Shown: piece by piece, positions 28,286 to 36,990 of the stretch
Position numbering within the stretch: the first letter of the stretch is position 1
Layout: the number at the start of each line of letters is the position of its first letter
From: Fibrobacter sp. UWB15
GTDB lineage: Bacteria; Fibrobacterota; Fibrobacteria; Fibrobacterales; Fibrobacteraceae
Reading direction: 5' to 3'
Assembly (NCBI RefSeq): GCF_900177705.1
Contig: NZ_FXBA01000014.1
Coordinates: 1 to 61,707 of the forward strand
Length of the DNA: 61,707 nt
Made by a program: the position numbers and the translations under genes
The notes under the pieces: model-generated
Seen by the model: the letters and a program-made list of their open reading frames with translations, nothing else
Database searches by the model: none
What the model was told of the DNA's origin: nothing

Positions 28286-28348
28286 TCCGACCCGTCAAAA
28301 GCACCGCCAAAACAAAACAAACTGGGGTAATAACAGCTATTTTTACCC

Positions 28349-28377
28349 TTAACAAAAATGTATTTTTTTGCTATCTT
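28349..28377 (+). promoter_or_regulatory. rlmN promoter, leaderless configuration
   Basis: TTAACA (28349-28354), 17 bases, TATCTT (28372-28377). The ATG follows nine bases after the -10 box, so the predicted start point lies within about three bases of the start codon. There is no Shine-Dalgarno in AGCCCCCG. This is the best-supported leaderless case in the window. Confidence 0.7.
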
Positions 28378-28386
28378 TAGCCCCCG

Positions 28387-29454
28387 ATGGAATGGCCAAA
28401 GAACATAAAGACGCTGACCGAGGACGAGCTCAAAGCTTGGCTCCGCGATCAGGATGAAAAACCGTTCCGTGCAAGCCAGATTCAAAAATGGCTCTTTTGC
28501 CAGCAAGTCAAAAGCTACGACGAAATGGGGAACATTTCCCCCGCCCTCCGCGAAAAACTGGCAAATCAGTTCAGCCTTCGTGCATTGACCGAAGAACAGC
28601 GCATGGTGTCGGTAGATGGCACGGTCAAGTGGCTTTTCAAGACCCACGACGACCACCATATCGAAACGGTGATGATTCCTGCAAACGGTCGCTATTCCGT
28701 ATGCGTCTCGACCCAGGTCGGCTGCGCCATGAATTGCGCCTTCTGCCGTACTGCCAAAATGGGCTTTACCCGAAACCTGGAAGCAGGCGAAATCCTGGAA
28801 GAAATCATCAACGTGAACTGGTACCTGAAGGATTCTGGCCTTTTGAACGAAGAAGGCAAAACGGCCCAGGTCACCAACATCATCTTCATGGGAATGGGCG
28901 AACCCCTGAACAACCTGGAAAACGTGCACCGCGTCTGCTGTACGCTCCATAACCAGAGCCTGTTCAACATGGGTTCTAAGCGCATGACCGTAAGCACGAG
29001 CGGAGTCGTTCCCAAGATCAAGGAACTGGTGGACCGCAATACCCCCTGTTGCCTCGCCGTAAGTCTGAACAGCACCAATAACGAATACCGTTCGTCTGTG
29101 ATGCCGGTGAACAAGACCTGGCCCATCGAAAAACTTTTGGAAGCGGTTGACGAATACATTCGCAGAACCGATAATTATGTAACGTTTGAATTTGTCCTGA
29201 TTCAGGACATCACCTGCACCCCGAAGGCAGCCAAGGAGCTCATTCGCATTTGCGCCCCCCGCCGCGTGAAAGTGAACGCCATCGTACTAAACGACGGCGA
29301 CGACCCCACGCTGCATGCCCCCACGCCGGAACAGGTAGAAGACTTTTTGGCAATGGTTAGGGCTGCCGAAATTCAAATCACGATCCGCAACCCGCGCGGC
29401 CGCGACATTCTCGCCGCCTGCGGGCAACTTGCGTACAAAAAGGAAGGTAAATAA
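28387..29454 (+). CDS. rlmN: 23S rRNA (adenine-2503-C2)-methyltransferase RlmN
   Basis: 355 residues, typical for this radical-SAM enzyme, which methylates A2503 in 23S rRNA and A37 in some tRNAs. The 4Fe-4S ligands are the three Cys of QVGCAMNCAFCRTAKMG near residue 118. The GMGEPLNN block, TVSTSGVVPKI and the C-terminal TIRNPRGRDILAACGQL carrying the second methyl-carrier Cys match RlmN. Its stop overlaps the next start by one base (TAATG), so the following methyltransferase is coupled to it. Confidence 0.97.
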   Translation: MEWPKNIKTLTEDELKAWLRDQDEKPFRASQIQKWLFCQQVKSYDEMGNISPALREKLANQFSLRALTEEQRMVSVDGTVKWLFKTHDDHHIETVMIPANGRYSVCVSTQVGCAMNCAFCRTAKMGFTRNLEAGEILEEIINVNWYLKDSGLLNEEGKTAQVTNIIFMGMGEPLNNLENVHRVCCTLHNQSLFNMGSKRMTVSTSGVVPKIKELVDRNTPCCLAVSLNSTNNEYRSSVMPVNKTWPIEKLLEAVDEYIRRTDNYVTFEFVLIQDITCTPKAAKELIRICAPRRVKVNAIVLNDGDDPTLHAPTPEQVEDFLAMVRAAEIQITIRNPRGRDILAACGQLAYKKEGK

Positions 29455-30074
29455 TGTTAACGCAGAACCTCCCGGATTTCTGGGATAATCTTTATGCCGA
29501 AGGCAAGGACTACTGGAATCTCAAGAAGGTGACGCCCGCTCTGACGGAATTTTTCAAGCACCCCTCTTGTCCCGCTACGGGCTCCGTTCTGGTTCCCGGC
29601 GCAGGCTTTGGCTACGATGCCGAAGCATGGGCTTTGCGCGGACACGACGTGCTGGCAGTCGACTTTGCCCCCTCTGCCGTCGATGAACTTGACCACTTGA
29701 GCCGCAAACACAAGAACCTGCGTTCTTTGGACCTTGACCTGTTCTCGCTTTCTCCCAAGGACGACAAGCGTGGCGGTCAGCTTTTTGATATCGTTTACGA
29801 TTACTGCTGCTTTACGGCAATCCACCCGGGTCGCCGCGACGAATTCTTCGAAGTCTGCTACAAGATGATGAAGGACGACGGTCTGTTGATTCTTTTCTTG
29901 TACCCGCTTATGAACGGCAAGACTCTGCAGGGTCCGCCGCATGCCACCAGCGAAGGCGAACTCATGGCCCGTCTCGGCGGCGTGTTCGATGTCGTCGAAC
30001 GTATCAAGCCCACAAACAGCATCGCCGGTCGCGAAGGCAAGGAAGAAATCTGGCTCCTTAAAAAGTGCCTGTAA
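29454..30074 (+). CDS. SAM-dependent methyltransferase, TPMT-like
   Basis: 206 residues. The pattern is that of the thiopurine S-methyltransferase-like family: an N-terminal FWDNLYAEGKDYWNL, motif I VLVPGAGFGYDAEAWALRGHDVLAVDFAPSAV in pieces, and DYCCFTAIHPGRRDEF as motif IV. Bacterial relatives methylate thiols, tellurite, selenite or halides; the substrate here is unknown. It is translationally coupled to rlmN, which need not imply a shared pathway. A terminator follows. Confidence 0.83.
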   Translation: MLTQNLPDFWDNLYAEGKDYWNLKKVTPALTEFFKHPSCPATGSVLVPGAGFGYDAEAWALRGHDVLAVDFAPSAVDELDHLSRKHKNLRSLDLDLFSLSPKDDKRGGQLFDIVYDYCCFTAIHPGRRDEFFEVCYKMMKDDGLLILFLYPLMNGKTLQGPPHATSEGELMARLGGVFDVVERIKPTNSIAGREGKEEIWLLKKCL

Positions 30075-30115
30075 GCTAGACGAATGTATGCTCGCTTGGC
30101 GAGCTGTAAACTAGA

Positions 30116-30145
30116 GACGAGAGAATAAAAAACTCTCGTCTTTTT
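30116..30145 (+). terminator. Terminator of the rlmN operon
   Basis: GACGAGAG (30116-30123), loop AATAAAAAA, CTCTCGTC, TTTTT (30141-30145). Confidence 0.85.
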
Positions 30146-30254
30146 CGTTATCAAGCTCAGCTTGACAGGGTCTATACCCTTTCAATTTTTCTATTTTTTT
30201 CACCAAATTTTAACGGCGGCCAAGCCGCTCTAACGTAGACACAAGGATTGAATT

Positions 30255-30752
30255 ATGGCAAAAGATTTATGCCCCTGCGGTTCCGGTAAGGAATACTGCG
30301 AATGTTGTGAACCGATCATCAAGCAGAAGGCTCTCGCAGCAAGCCCCGAAGCTTTGATGCGTTCTCGTTACACTGCTTACGTAAAGCAGGAAATCGGCTG
30401 GCTCAAGGAATCTCTCGAACCCACGCAGCGTGGTGATTTCGACGAACCGAGCGTGACCGCCTGGAGCAAGGAATCCGAATGGCTCGGCATCGAAATCAAG
30501 CAGACCAAGACCGAAGAAGAAAAGAACATCGGCTGGGTCGAATTTATCGCACGCTTCAAGCAGGGTAACATCACCCGTAACCACCACGAACTTGGCGAAT
30601 TCCACAAGGTCGGTGGCGCATGGTTCTTCTACGACGGTCGTGCCGTGAAGCAGGAAACTGTCCGTCACGAAGGTCCGGTCGTTGGCCGAAACGATCCGTG
30701 CCCGTGCGGTTCCGGCAAGAAGTACAAGAAGTGCTGCGGCGCGAATAAGTAG
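30255..30752 (+). CDS. YchJ-like protein with two SEC-C zinc motifs
   Basis: 165 residues. An N-terminal SEC-C motif ([14 protein letters not shown]) and a second at the C-terminus ([15 protein letters not shown]) flank the YchJ (UPF0225) core with [10 protein letters not shown] and [15 protein letters not shown] motifs bind Zn and, in SecA, SecB and the ribosome; the function of the YchJ family is not established. AAGGA precedes the ATG. The stop codon lies within the following heptamer array. Confidence 0.88.
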   Translation: MAKDLCPCGSGKEYCECCEPIIKQKALAASPEALMRSRYTAYVKQEIGWLKESLEPTQRGDFDEPSVTAWSKESEWLGIEIKQTKTEEEKNIGWVEFIARFKQGNITRNHHELGEFHKVGGAWFFYDGRAVKQETVRHEGPVVGRNDPCPCGSGKKYKKCCGANK

Positions 30753-30840
30753 ACAGTAGACAGTAGACGGTAAACAGTTTTAATTAGGCGGCTTTGCCGC
30801 GATTATAGAACTTCCTACTTCCTACCGTCTACTTCCTACT
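30748..30840. repeat. Two opposed heptamer arrays around a small hairpin
   Basis: Plus-sense units AGTAGAC three times and GGTAAAC (30748-30775) overlap the stop of the YchJ-like gene. After a GCGGC-TTT-GCCGC hairpin (30788-30800) the reverse complements of AGTAGGA, AGTAGAC, GGTAGGA and AGTAGGA follow (30811-30840). Confidence 0.8.
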
Positions 30841-30874
30841 AAATAATAATCTTCAACCTTAAATCATTAAGCAA

Positions 30875-31840
30875 ATGTTCAAAGTTTTCGTAGATGGTGA
30901 AGCAGGGACCACAGGCCTGCAGATTTATGAGAGACTCGCAAAGCGCACCGACATCGAAGTGTTGCGCATTTCTCCCGAACTCCGCAAAGACATTAACGAA
31001 CGCAAGCGTCTCATCAACGAGTCCGACGTGACGTTCCTGTGCTTGCCCGATGCAGCAGCTGTCGAAAGTGCCGCCCTCTGCGAAAATCCGAACACTCGCG
31101 TGATCGACGCATCGACGGCTCACCGCGTAAACCCCGACTGGACCTACGGGATGCCGGAACTCAGCCCCGCCCAGCGTGAAGCAATTGCAAAGGCCAAGCG
31201 TATCGCGAACCCCGGTTGTCATGCCTCGGGCTTTATTCTCGGCGTACACCCGCTGGTTGCCGCAGGAATCCTCCCGAAGAGTGCAAACCTTGCCGCCTAC
31301 AGCATCACCGGTTATTCCGGCGGCGGCAAGAAGCTAATTGCCGAATACGAAGAAGCTGCAGCTCTTGCACATGCAGCCGGTGAATCCAAGGCAATCATGG
31401 CGCCCGCCCCATACGCGCTCGCGCTCGCACACAAGCACCTCCCCGAAATGAAGAAGTACTGCGAACTCGAAAATACGCCGTTCTTCAACCCGGTGCTTGG
31501 CCCTTATTACAAGGGCATGGCGGTCACCGTCGCCATCTTTGCAAATGAACTCACCAAGAAGGTCGGCCCCGAAGGACTCACCGAAATCTTGGCGAAGCAT
31601 TACGAAGATTCCCGTTTTGTGAAGGTGATGCCCTATGAAGCTGCCCCCGTGCTCTTTAACGGCCGCCTTGACGCTACCGTCTGCAACGATACGAACAACG
31701 CCCGCATCCAAGTGTTCGGCAACGAAACCGTGATGCAGGTGACGACGATTATCGACAACCTCGGCAAGGGCGCAAGCGGTGCCGCCATCCAGAACATGAA
31801 TATCGCCCTGGGAATCGATGAAGGCGTAAGCCTTTCCTAG
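30875..31840 (+). CDS. argC: N-acetyl-gamma-glutamyl-phosphate reductase, short form
   Basis: 321 residues, the size of the short (type 2) ArgC class. It reduces N-acetylglutamyl phosphate to the semialdehyde in arginine synthesis. The N-terminal FVDGEAGTTGLQIYERL is the NADP-binding start, and the catalytic Cys is in IANPGCHASGF. YSITGYSGGGKKLI and the His segment HLPEM support the call. No other arg gene is adjacent. It lies between two heptamer arrays, the second directly separating it from obgE. Confidence 0.95.
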   Translation: MFKVFVDGEAGTTGLQIYERLAKRTDIEVLRISPELRKDINERKRLINESDVTFLCLPDAAAVESAALCENPNTRVIDASTAHRVNPDWTYGMPELSPAQREAIAKAKRIANPGCHASGFILGVHPLVAAGILPKSANLAAYSITGYSGGGKKLIAEYEEAAALAHAAGESKAIMAPAPYALALAHKHLPEMKKYCELENTPFFNPVLGPYYKGMAVTVAIFANELTKKVGPEGLTEILAKHYEDSRFVKVMPYEAAPVLFNGRLDATVCNDTNNARIQVFGNETVMQVTTIIDNLGKGASGAAIQNMNIALGIDEGVSLS

Positions 31841-31869
31841 CCACTAACCACCAACCACGAACCACTTCC
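31841..31869 (-). repeat. Heptamer array between argC and obgE
   Basis: CCACTAA, CCACCAA, CCACGAA, CCACTTC and CC (31841-31870) fill the whole gap between the argC stop and the obgE ATG. On the minus strand the units read GTGGTT plus one variable base. Confidence 0.8.
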
Positions 31870-31870
31870 C

Positions 31871-33010
31871 ATGTTCCTAGACGAAAAATCAATTGAAGTT
31901 CGCTCCGGCAAGGGCGGCGATGGCATTTGCAGTTTCCACCGCGAAAAGTTCGTACCCCTCGGCGGTCCCGATGGCGGTGACGGCGGTCGCGGCGGCCATG
32001 TGATTCTGCAGGTGAACGAACAGTTTTCCACCCTCCTCGACATGGGCAACGCTCGCCTGTACAAGGCGCAAAGTGGACAACCCGGTGGCGCCAAGCGCTG
32101 CACCGGCCGTAGCGCCGAAGACCTGATCGTAGATGTTCCGCGCGGCACCATCGTAAAAGATGCCGAAGGTCGCATTCTCGCAGACCTTACCGAACCCGGC
32201 CAGAAGTGGATTGCGGCTCGCGGCGGCAAGGGCGGCATGGGCAACCAGCATTTTGCAACGCCTGCCAACCAGGCCCCGCGCAAGTGCACACCCGGCGAAA
32301 AAGGCGAACGTCGCGAACTCTTCTTGGAACTCAAGCTTATGGCAGATGTGGGCCTCGTCGGTTTCCCGAACGCAGGCAAGTCGAGCCTCGTGAACAAGAT
32401 TTCGAGCGGTCGCCCGAAAGTCGGCGACTATCCGTTCACCACACTCGAACCGGTGCTCGGCATCGTGCAGATGAACGGCCACAGCTTTGTAGTCGCAGAC
32501 ATTCCAGGTCTCTTGGAAGGCGCCAGCGAAGGCAAGGGCCTCGGCCACCAGTTCTTAAAGCATATCGAACGTACGCACACGCTCCTGTTCGTCATCGACG
32601 GCTTTGCTGAAAACGCCTACGAGCAGTTCAGCGTCCTTAAGGAAGAACTCAAGGCGTTCCACCCGAAGCTCGCCAAGAAGCCTTACGTGATTGCCCTCAA
32701 CAAGAGCGACCTCGGCATCGACGAAGCGATCAAACAGTTCAAGGCCCACAAGGAAGCAGTCATCGTGACCTCCGCCGTAACAGGCGACGGCTGCAAGGAA
32801 CTCACCTTGGCTCTGGACGAAGCCGTGCCCCACGTGCAAAAGAAGAAGGTCGGCTGGGAAAGCAAGAAACTCAGCAGTGCTACCACCGGCATCGACGGCA
32901 CCGGCAAGAAAATCGCAAAGAGCAAGGCCAGCTCGGCATCGAAAATTTCCGCTAAAACAGGCTCCAAGGCCGCCAGTGCAAAAACAGCCCGTAGCAAGAA
33001 GAAGGCTTAA
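31871..33010 (+). CDS. obgE: Obg/CgtA GTPase, ribosome assembly factor
   Basis: 379 residues. The glycine-rich Obg fold is at the N-terminus (RSGKGGDGICSFHREKF, GGDGGRGGHVIL). The G domain has G1 GFPNAGKSS, G3 DIPGL and G4 NKSD. The C-terminus is a Lys/Ala/Ser-rich tail in place of a structured OCT domain, as in several phyla. It acts in 50S subunit maturation and stress control. It leads an obgE-smpB-amidase operon with a three-base gap to smpB. Confidence 0.97.
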   Translation: MFLDEKSIEVRSGKGGDGICSFHREKFVPLGGPDGGDGGRGGHVILQVNEQFSTLLDMGNARLYKAQSGQPGGAKRCTGRSAEDLIVDVPRGTIVKDAEGRILADLTEPGQKWIAARGGKGGMGNQHFATPANQAPRKCTPGEKGERRELFLELKLMADVGLVGFPNAGKSSLVNKISSGRPKVGDYPFTTLEPVLGIVQMNGHSFVVADIPGLLEGASEGKGLGHQFLKHIERTHTLLFVIDGFAENAYEQFSVLKEELKAFHPKLAKKPYVIALNKSDLGIDEAIKQFKAHKEAVIVTSAVTGDGCKELTLALDEAVPHVQKKKVGWESKKLSSATTGIDGTGKKIAKSKASSASKISAKTGSKAASAKTARSKKKA

Positions 33011-33013
33011 CGA

Positions 33014-33484
33014 ATGGCGAAAAAAGAACAGAGTACACCGGTCATCGTAAACCGCAAGGCAAACCACCTCTACTTCGTCGACGAGACGTTTGAGGTGGGT
33101 ATCATGCTGATCGGTTCGGAAGTCAAATCTATCCGCGATGGCAAGTGCACTTTGGGCGAAGCATGGATTGACATCGACGACACCAAGAACGAAATCTGGC
33201 TCGTCGGCGCCCACATCGACGAATACCTGTTCGCGAACCGCTTCAACCATTTCCCTGCTAGGCGCCGCAAGCTACTCGCCCATGTGCACGAAATCGCCAA
33301 GATGCGCAAGGCCAAGGAGCAGAAGGGCTGCACGCTCATCCCCCTGAAGCTCTACTTCAAGAATCGCCGCGCCAAGCTCGAAATGGGAATCTGCCGCGGT
33401 AAAGACCAGCGCGACAAGCGTCAGGATATCATCAACCGCGACGCAAAACTCGAAATGGCCCGTGCGGCAAAGGCTCACAAGTAA
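33014..33484 (+). CDS. smpB: SsrA-binding protein SmpB
   Basis: 156 residues. SmpB delivers tmRNA to stalled ribosomes. The OB-fold signature is clear: VNRKANHLYFVDETFEVG, GSEVKSIRDGKC, and RRRKLLAH. The basic C-terminal tail (RGKDQRDKRQDIINRDAKLE), which probes the empty mRNA channel, is present. Its stop overlaps the amidase start by one base (TAATG). No tmRNA gene was recognised in the window. Confidence 0.97.
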   Translation: MAKKEQSTPVIVNRKANHLYFVDETFEVGIMLIGSEVKSIRDGKCTLGEAWIDIDDTKNEIWLVGAHIDEYLFANRFNHFPARRRKLLAHVHEIAKMRKAKEQKGCTLIPLKLYFKNRRAKLEMGICRGKDQRDKRQDIINRDAKLEMARAAKAHK

Positions 33485-34632
33485 TGAAGGTTTTTGTTTG
33501 GCATATACTTGTCTGTTTCGCTCTCGCAGTCTCTGCCTGGGCCGCAAACACAGTCGATGCCGAACAAGTCGCCAAGGAACATAAGGCCAGTTTCCACTGG
33601 TTCCCCGTTCAAAAGACATTCATTCTCGCTGGCGAAACCGACACGGTCAAATTCGCTATCGGGCTCCCTTACGTGAGCAGTCACGGCAAATCAGTCGACC
33701 TTAAACACGCTCCCGAAATTGCAGACGGGCACATCCTGCTGGATTCTGCGGATGTCGCTAGTTTGTACGGAGTCGAAAATGTGCAGGCCGCTGCAGCCGT
33801 TCCTGCAAGCAGCAGTTCCTTCGTCAAAGTTTCATCGTCCTCTGCAAAGGTCGCCGCAGCGGCAGTCCCCGTTACCGCCACCAAGCCGAAAAACGAAACC
33901 GCCGGCACCCGCGAAGTCAAGACCATCGTGATCGACCCCGGCCACGGCGGCAAGGACACCGGCGCCCAGGGCAAGAATTCCAACGAAAAAGACATCGTAC
34001 TCGCCGTCGGCAAGCTCCTGAAAAAGGAACTCGAAAAAGAAGGCTTCAATGTGAAAATGACCCGCGACAAGGACGTGTTCATCGAACTCGGCGAACGCGC
34101 GAACCTTGCAAACCAGTGGGACGGCGACCTGTTTATCAGCCTACACTGCAACGCCATTGATGCCTCGCCCGAACGCAAGAAACAGATTAAGGGCTACCAC
34201 GTGTACGTGCTCCGCGCGCCCGAAAGCGAAGAAGACAAGGCCATTGCCCGCCGCGAAAACAAGGTGGCCACGCTCTACGGCGAAAAGAACGCCAAAGAAG
34301 AACTTTCACCGCTCGAATGGTTCAAGCTCGAAGCCCGCTTGGAAAAGTACAAGCAGAACAGCTACATGTTCACTGAACAAATGCTCAAGGCCTTCGACGA
34401 CGGCAAAATCAAGCGTCAGGGCGGTGGTGTCGGCGGTGCAGGCTTCATGGTGCTCGTAGGCGCTCTAATGCCCGCCGTGCTCTTCGAAATCGGTTTCATC
34501 AGCAACCCCGAAGAAGAAGCCTACATGATGACCAACAAGGCTCAAGCCGATATTGCAGAACGCATTTCAAAAGCCGTCAGCGCTTACAAGAATGCCGTTC
34601 ACAATTACCGCGAAACCCTCGGACGTCAGTAA
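33484..34632 (+). CDS. N-acetylmuramoyl-L-alanine amidase (Amidase_3 family)
   Basis: 382 residues. It has a signal peptide (VFVWHILVCFALAVSAWA), an N-terminal beta-rich domain to about residue 105, a Ser/Ala-rich linker, and the Zn-dependent amidase domain from about residue 140. Zn and catalytic positions are visible in IDPGHGGKDTG (His), NEKDIVLAVG (Glu), SLHCNA (His) and LFEIGFISNPEEE (Glu). It cleaves peptide stems from glycan strands, probably at division, in the periplasm. It is translationally coupled to smpB, and its last seven bases overlap the convergent lipoprotein gene. Confidence 0.93.
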   Translation: MKVFVWHILVCFALAVSAWAANTVDAEQVAKEHKASFHWFPVQKTFILAGETDTVKFAIGLPYVSSHGKSVDLKHAPEIADGHILLDSADVASLYGVENVQAAAAVPASSSSFVKVSSSSAKVAAAAVPVTATKPKNETAGTREVKTIVIDPGHGGKDTGAQGKNSNEKDIVLAVGKLLKKELEKEGFNVKMTRDKDVFIELGERANLANQWDGDLFISLHCNAIDASPERKKQIKGYHVYVLRAPESEEDKAIARRENKVATLYGEKNAKEELSPLEWFKLEARLEKYKQNSYMFTEQMLKAFDDGKIKRQGGGVGGAGFMVLVGALMPAVLFEIGFISNPEEEAYMMTNKAQADIAERISKAVSAYKNAVHNYRETLGRQ

Positions 34633-35960
34633 GAAGTATCATAATCAAATTCTTGGGCATCATACCATATTTGGTTTGACTTGCATACATAATACAACCC
34701 ATCCTTGCCCATTCGAACTTCATCCTTTCGCTTAACCGTACACCCCACACCCACTGTCATCAAAGCAGAAACACCAGCCGTGTCACTTTGTTCCAAATAA
34801 GGCTTTGACACAAAGCCTCTCACTGTCCATTCCTTCAAACTGTCATCATACACGTAATACGTCCCTGTATTAGGGCCCACCCATATTTCGCCATCTTCAC
34901 CACCATCTGCCTTTCCTGAGCCATAAAAATCCTTTTCAAAATCGCTTGCAAGAGTCCAAACACCGCTTTTACAAACATAGCGATCGTTCTTGCCGCAGAT
35001 ACCAATTGTTGTAATAAAATTTCCTGTCTGTTTCACGATATTTCTATCGCAAATAGAATCATTCTTTATCGCAGACATCACGCCTTCTTGTTCGGCTCCG
35101 CACTCATCAAGTCCAAAAACCAAGTACCAAAAGTTGCGCAAATACTTTTCAAAATCAGGGACTGTTCCCAAATTCCACGCTTCTATATTTTCACGAAGAT
35201 TCACTCGAGTAATATAGCCCATTCTATTTGCCCATGTAGCCAATTCCAATTTGACGTCTTCATTATCCCAAGTTCCATCAGTTTCAATGTCTGCGGCAAA
35301 ATCAATCAAGAATTCGGTAAATTCCGCTTCCGAAAGATCCCTGAGCATCAGAATGCTAATAGCAAGCAATGCTGCATTTCCATCGCCTTCGCGGAAAATA
35401 TCCAAGTCTTCAGGACTATCAAATTCGTCCTGGATTCCAAAAGCCCTGAAAATTTCTGCTTCAGCCTGATTCTTGGCATCTTGCAGACTGAGGCCCGTAC
35501 CCACTAGATACATCACGCGTTCATATTCCATATGCGTGAGCATGTTGATGTTTACCGAATTCCTTTTAGAAAGGTCCGTCAAGGCTCGCAGCGTCAACAT
35601 TCCTCCAGACGTTTTCCCGGAAACTTCATTGCGATAATAGCCCGTAGCCTCAAGAATTGCATACTGCGATTCCAGATTGACATTATTGATGACAAAGTCA
35701 CCTTTGTCACTCATGATGGTCCCCTTGAAGCTCTTGCCGGTCTGTTTCAGCGTTTCGCCCTCCAGTTCCTGCACCGTCACGGCGGAGCCCTTCACGAACG
35801 GGCCCTTCTGCGAAACACCCGCCACCTCCTTATTCGAGATAGCGACGATTCCAGAATCATCCGAAGAACCGCCTGCAACCGGCTTGCTTTCGGAGCACGA
35901 AGTCAATGCAAGTGCAACGAAAATAAGCGGAATGGTTAACGTCCCAAAACTATTTCTCAT
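34626..35960 (-). CDS. Lipoprotein coupled to a TIGR02147-type regulator
   Basis: 444 residues. A signal peptide with lipobox LTSC (Cys 22) is followed by a segment (VSQKGPFVKGSAVTVQELEGETL in pieces) seen in Fibrobacter lipoproteins, a helical middle part and a C-terminal region with repeated short Trp/Tyr motifs (YVCKSGVWTLASD, YYVCKSNQIWYDA), a pattern of Fibrobacter surface proteins. Its start overlaps the upstream regulator stop by 11 bases, so the two are translated as a unit. The 3' end overlaps the amidase gene by seven bases. Function unknown; I place it at the inner face of the outer membrane or at the surface. Confidence 0.8.
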   Translation of the reverse strand: MRNSFGTLTIPLIFVALALTSCSESKPVAGGSSDDSGIVAISNKEVAGVSQKGPFVKGSAVTVQELEGETLKQTGKSFKGTIMSDKGDFVINNVNLESQYAILEATGYYRNEVSGKTSGGMLTLRALTDLSKRNSVNINMLTHMEYERVMYLVGTGLSLQDAKNQAEAEIFRAFGIQDEFDSPEDLDIFREGDGNAALLAISILMLRDLSEAEFTEFLIDFAADIETDGTWDNEDVKLELATWANRMGYITRVNLRENIEAWNLGTVPDFEKYLRNFWYLVFGLDECGAEQEGVMSAIKNDSICDRNIVKQTGNFITTIGICGKNDRYVCKSGVWTLASDFEKDFYGSGKADGGEDGEIWVGPNTGTYYVYDDSLKEWTVRGFVSKPYLEQSDTAGVSALMTVGVGCTVKRKDEVRMGKDGLYYVCKSNQIWYDAQEFDYDTSY

Positions 35961-36807
35961 TTTGTTCAGCTCCTTTAAAATCCTTGTCCTTTTTCAAACG
36001 GTCGCTCATCGGGAACAGTTGCACATTCAGGCGATACACCCGTTCTGTTTCATCATCTTCGGTAGCAATCGCGACCACTCGACGGCGGAAGTCGACAATC
36101 TCTTTTTTAATCCGTTCATAGGCATGCTGCGTAAGTCCCAAGACCACGCCAGACATGTCTCGTTCCGAAAGAGGCAAATCCAGCGCCTTGAGCGCAAACT
36201 CACCCATTTGTCGTTGCAAGTCTTTTGCTGCCACGGAGACTGCATCAGTCGCTCCCATCGACACGGACTTTTCCGTCTGACGATAATTGCCGTCCCGGTC
36301 TTTTTTCAAGAGATTCGCCTTCACCAAGAAATTCAAAGTTTCAGTTACCTCTGCCGCGGTAATCGGCTGTTCGCAGGCATGGGCCATCTCTAGCGGTTTT
36401 GCACCGGGCATATGCGGAGCCAATTCGCGTAGCACCGGATTTTTCCAAGACTTATAATAATCAAATTCCTCATTTCCAAGCACATGCACCTTATGTGCAT
36501 TCGCCAAGGCACAGCGCTTTTCGAAGGCATCGCGTTTTGCAGCGTCATTCTTCGCATGGGCATACGAGACCATTAAAACAAAATAGGTGCATTCAAATCC
36601 GGCGAGTCCCATGGCGTTCGCCACCGATCCGGCGGACCCTAAACTCAGATTTCGTTTTCCTTCGCAAATATACTTCAGGTATACAGCCGACGAGAACCCC
36701 GCAGCCCTCGCAAACTCTCTCCAGGAAAAGGCGGAACAACGCTTTTGTTCCTCATAGTAATCCTGGATATACTTGCGGTAATCCGTATACTCAACAATAT
36801 CTTTCAC
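35950..36807 (-). CDS. TIGR02147-family DNA-binding protein (Fibrobacter regulator)
   Basis: 285 residues from a GTG at 36807. The N-terminus (YTDYRKYIQDYYEEQKR, SWREFARAAGFSSAVYLKYICEGKRNLS in pieces) is an HTH-like segment, and the C-terminus (LSERDMSGVVLGL, RRVVAIATEDDETERVYRLNVQLFPMS in pieces) is the conserved TIGR02147 core. Family members are abundant in Fibrobacter and Bdellovibrio, and their targets are unknown. The start codon lies seven bases after TATATT with no Shine-Dalgarno. Two copies of a TTGTGTACA motif lie upstream, the nearer one over the -35 region, which suggests self-regulation. Confidence 0.82.
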   Translation of the reverse strand: MKDIVEYTDYRKYIQDYYEEQKRCSAFSWREFARAAGFSSAVYLKYICEGKRNLSLGSAGSVANAMGLAGFECTYFVLMVSYAHAKNDAAKRDAFEKRCALANAHKVHVLGNEEFDYYKSWKNPVLRELAPHMPGAKPLEMAHACEQPITAAEVTETLNFLVKANLLKKDRDGNYRQTEKSVSMGATDAVSVAAKDLQRQMGEFALKALDLPLSERDMSGVVLGLTQHAYERIKKEIVDFRRRVVAIATEDDETERVYRLNVQLFPMSDRLKKDKDFKGAEQNEK

Positions 36808-36814
36808 AAAGACA

Positions 36815-36820
36815 AATATA
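36815..36820 (-). promoter_or_regulatory. Candidate -10 box of the TIGR02147 gene (leaderless)
   Basis: TATATT followed by TGTCTTT and the GTG start at 36807. Confidence 0.45.
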
Positions 36821-36835
36821 GGTTTTTAAAATCAA

Positions 36836-36915
36836 TTTGTGTACAAAAATTACGTTTTTCGCCAAATTTTACCATTTTACGCAAAATTTATAAAAATTAA
36901 GCACTTTTGTGTACA
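36836..36915. promoter_or_regulatory. Paired TTGTGTACA sites upstream of the TIGR02147 regulator
   Basis: TTTGTGTACA occurs at 36836-36845 and again at 36906-36915, exactly 70 bases apart, each centred on the palindrome TGTACA. The first overlaps the expected -35 position. Offered as candidate operators, about seven helical turns apart. Confidence 0.4.
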
Positions 36916-36952
36916 CCCTGCGTATCCAGTGGACACGCCGTAAAGACCAATT

Positions 36953-36975
36953 AAAAAAGGCAGCCAAAGGCTGCC
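36953..36975 (-). terminator. Terminator of the secreted protein gene
   Basis: GGCAGCC-AAA-GGCTGCC (36959-36975) followed on the minus strand by a T-run (36953-36958). Confidence 0.85.
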
Positions 36976-36990
36976 TCATCAGCTGATTTT

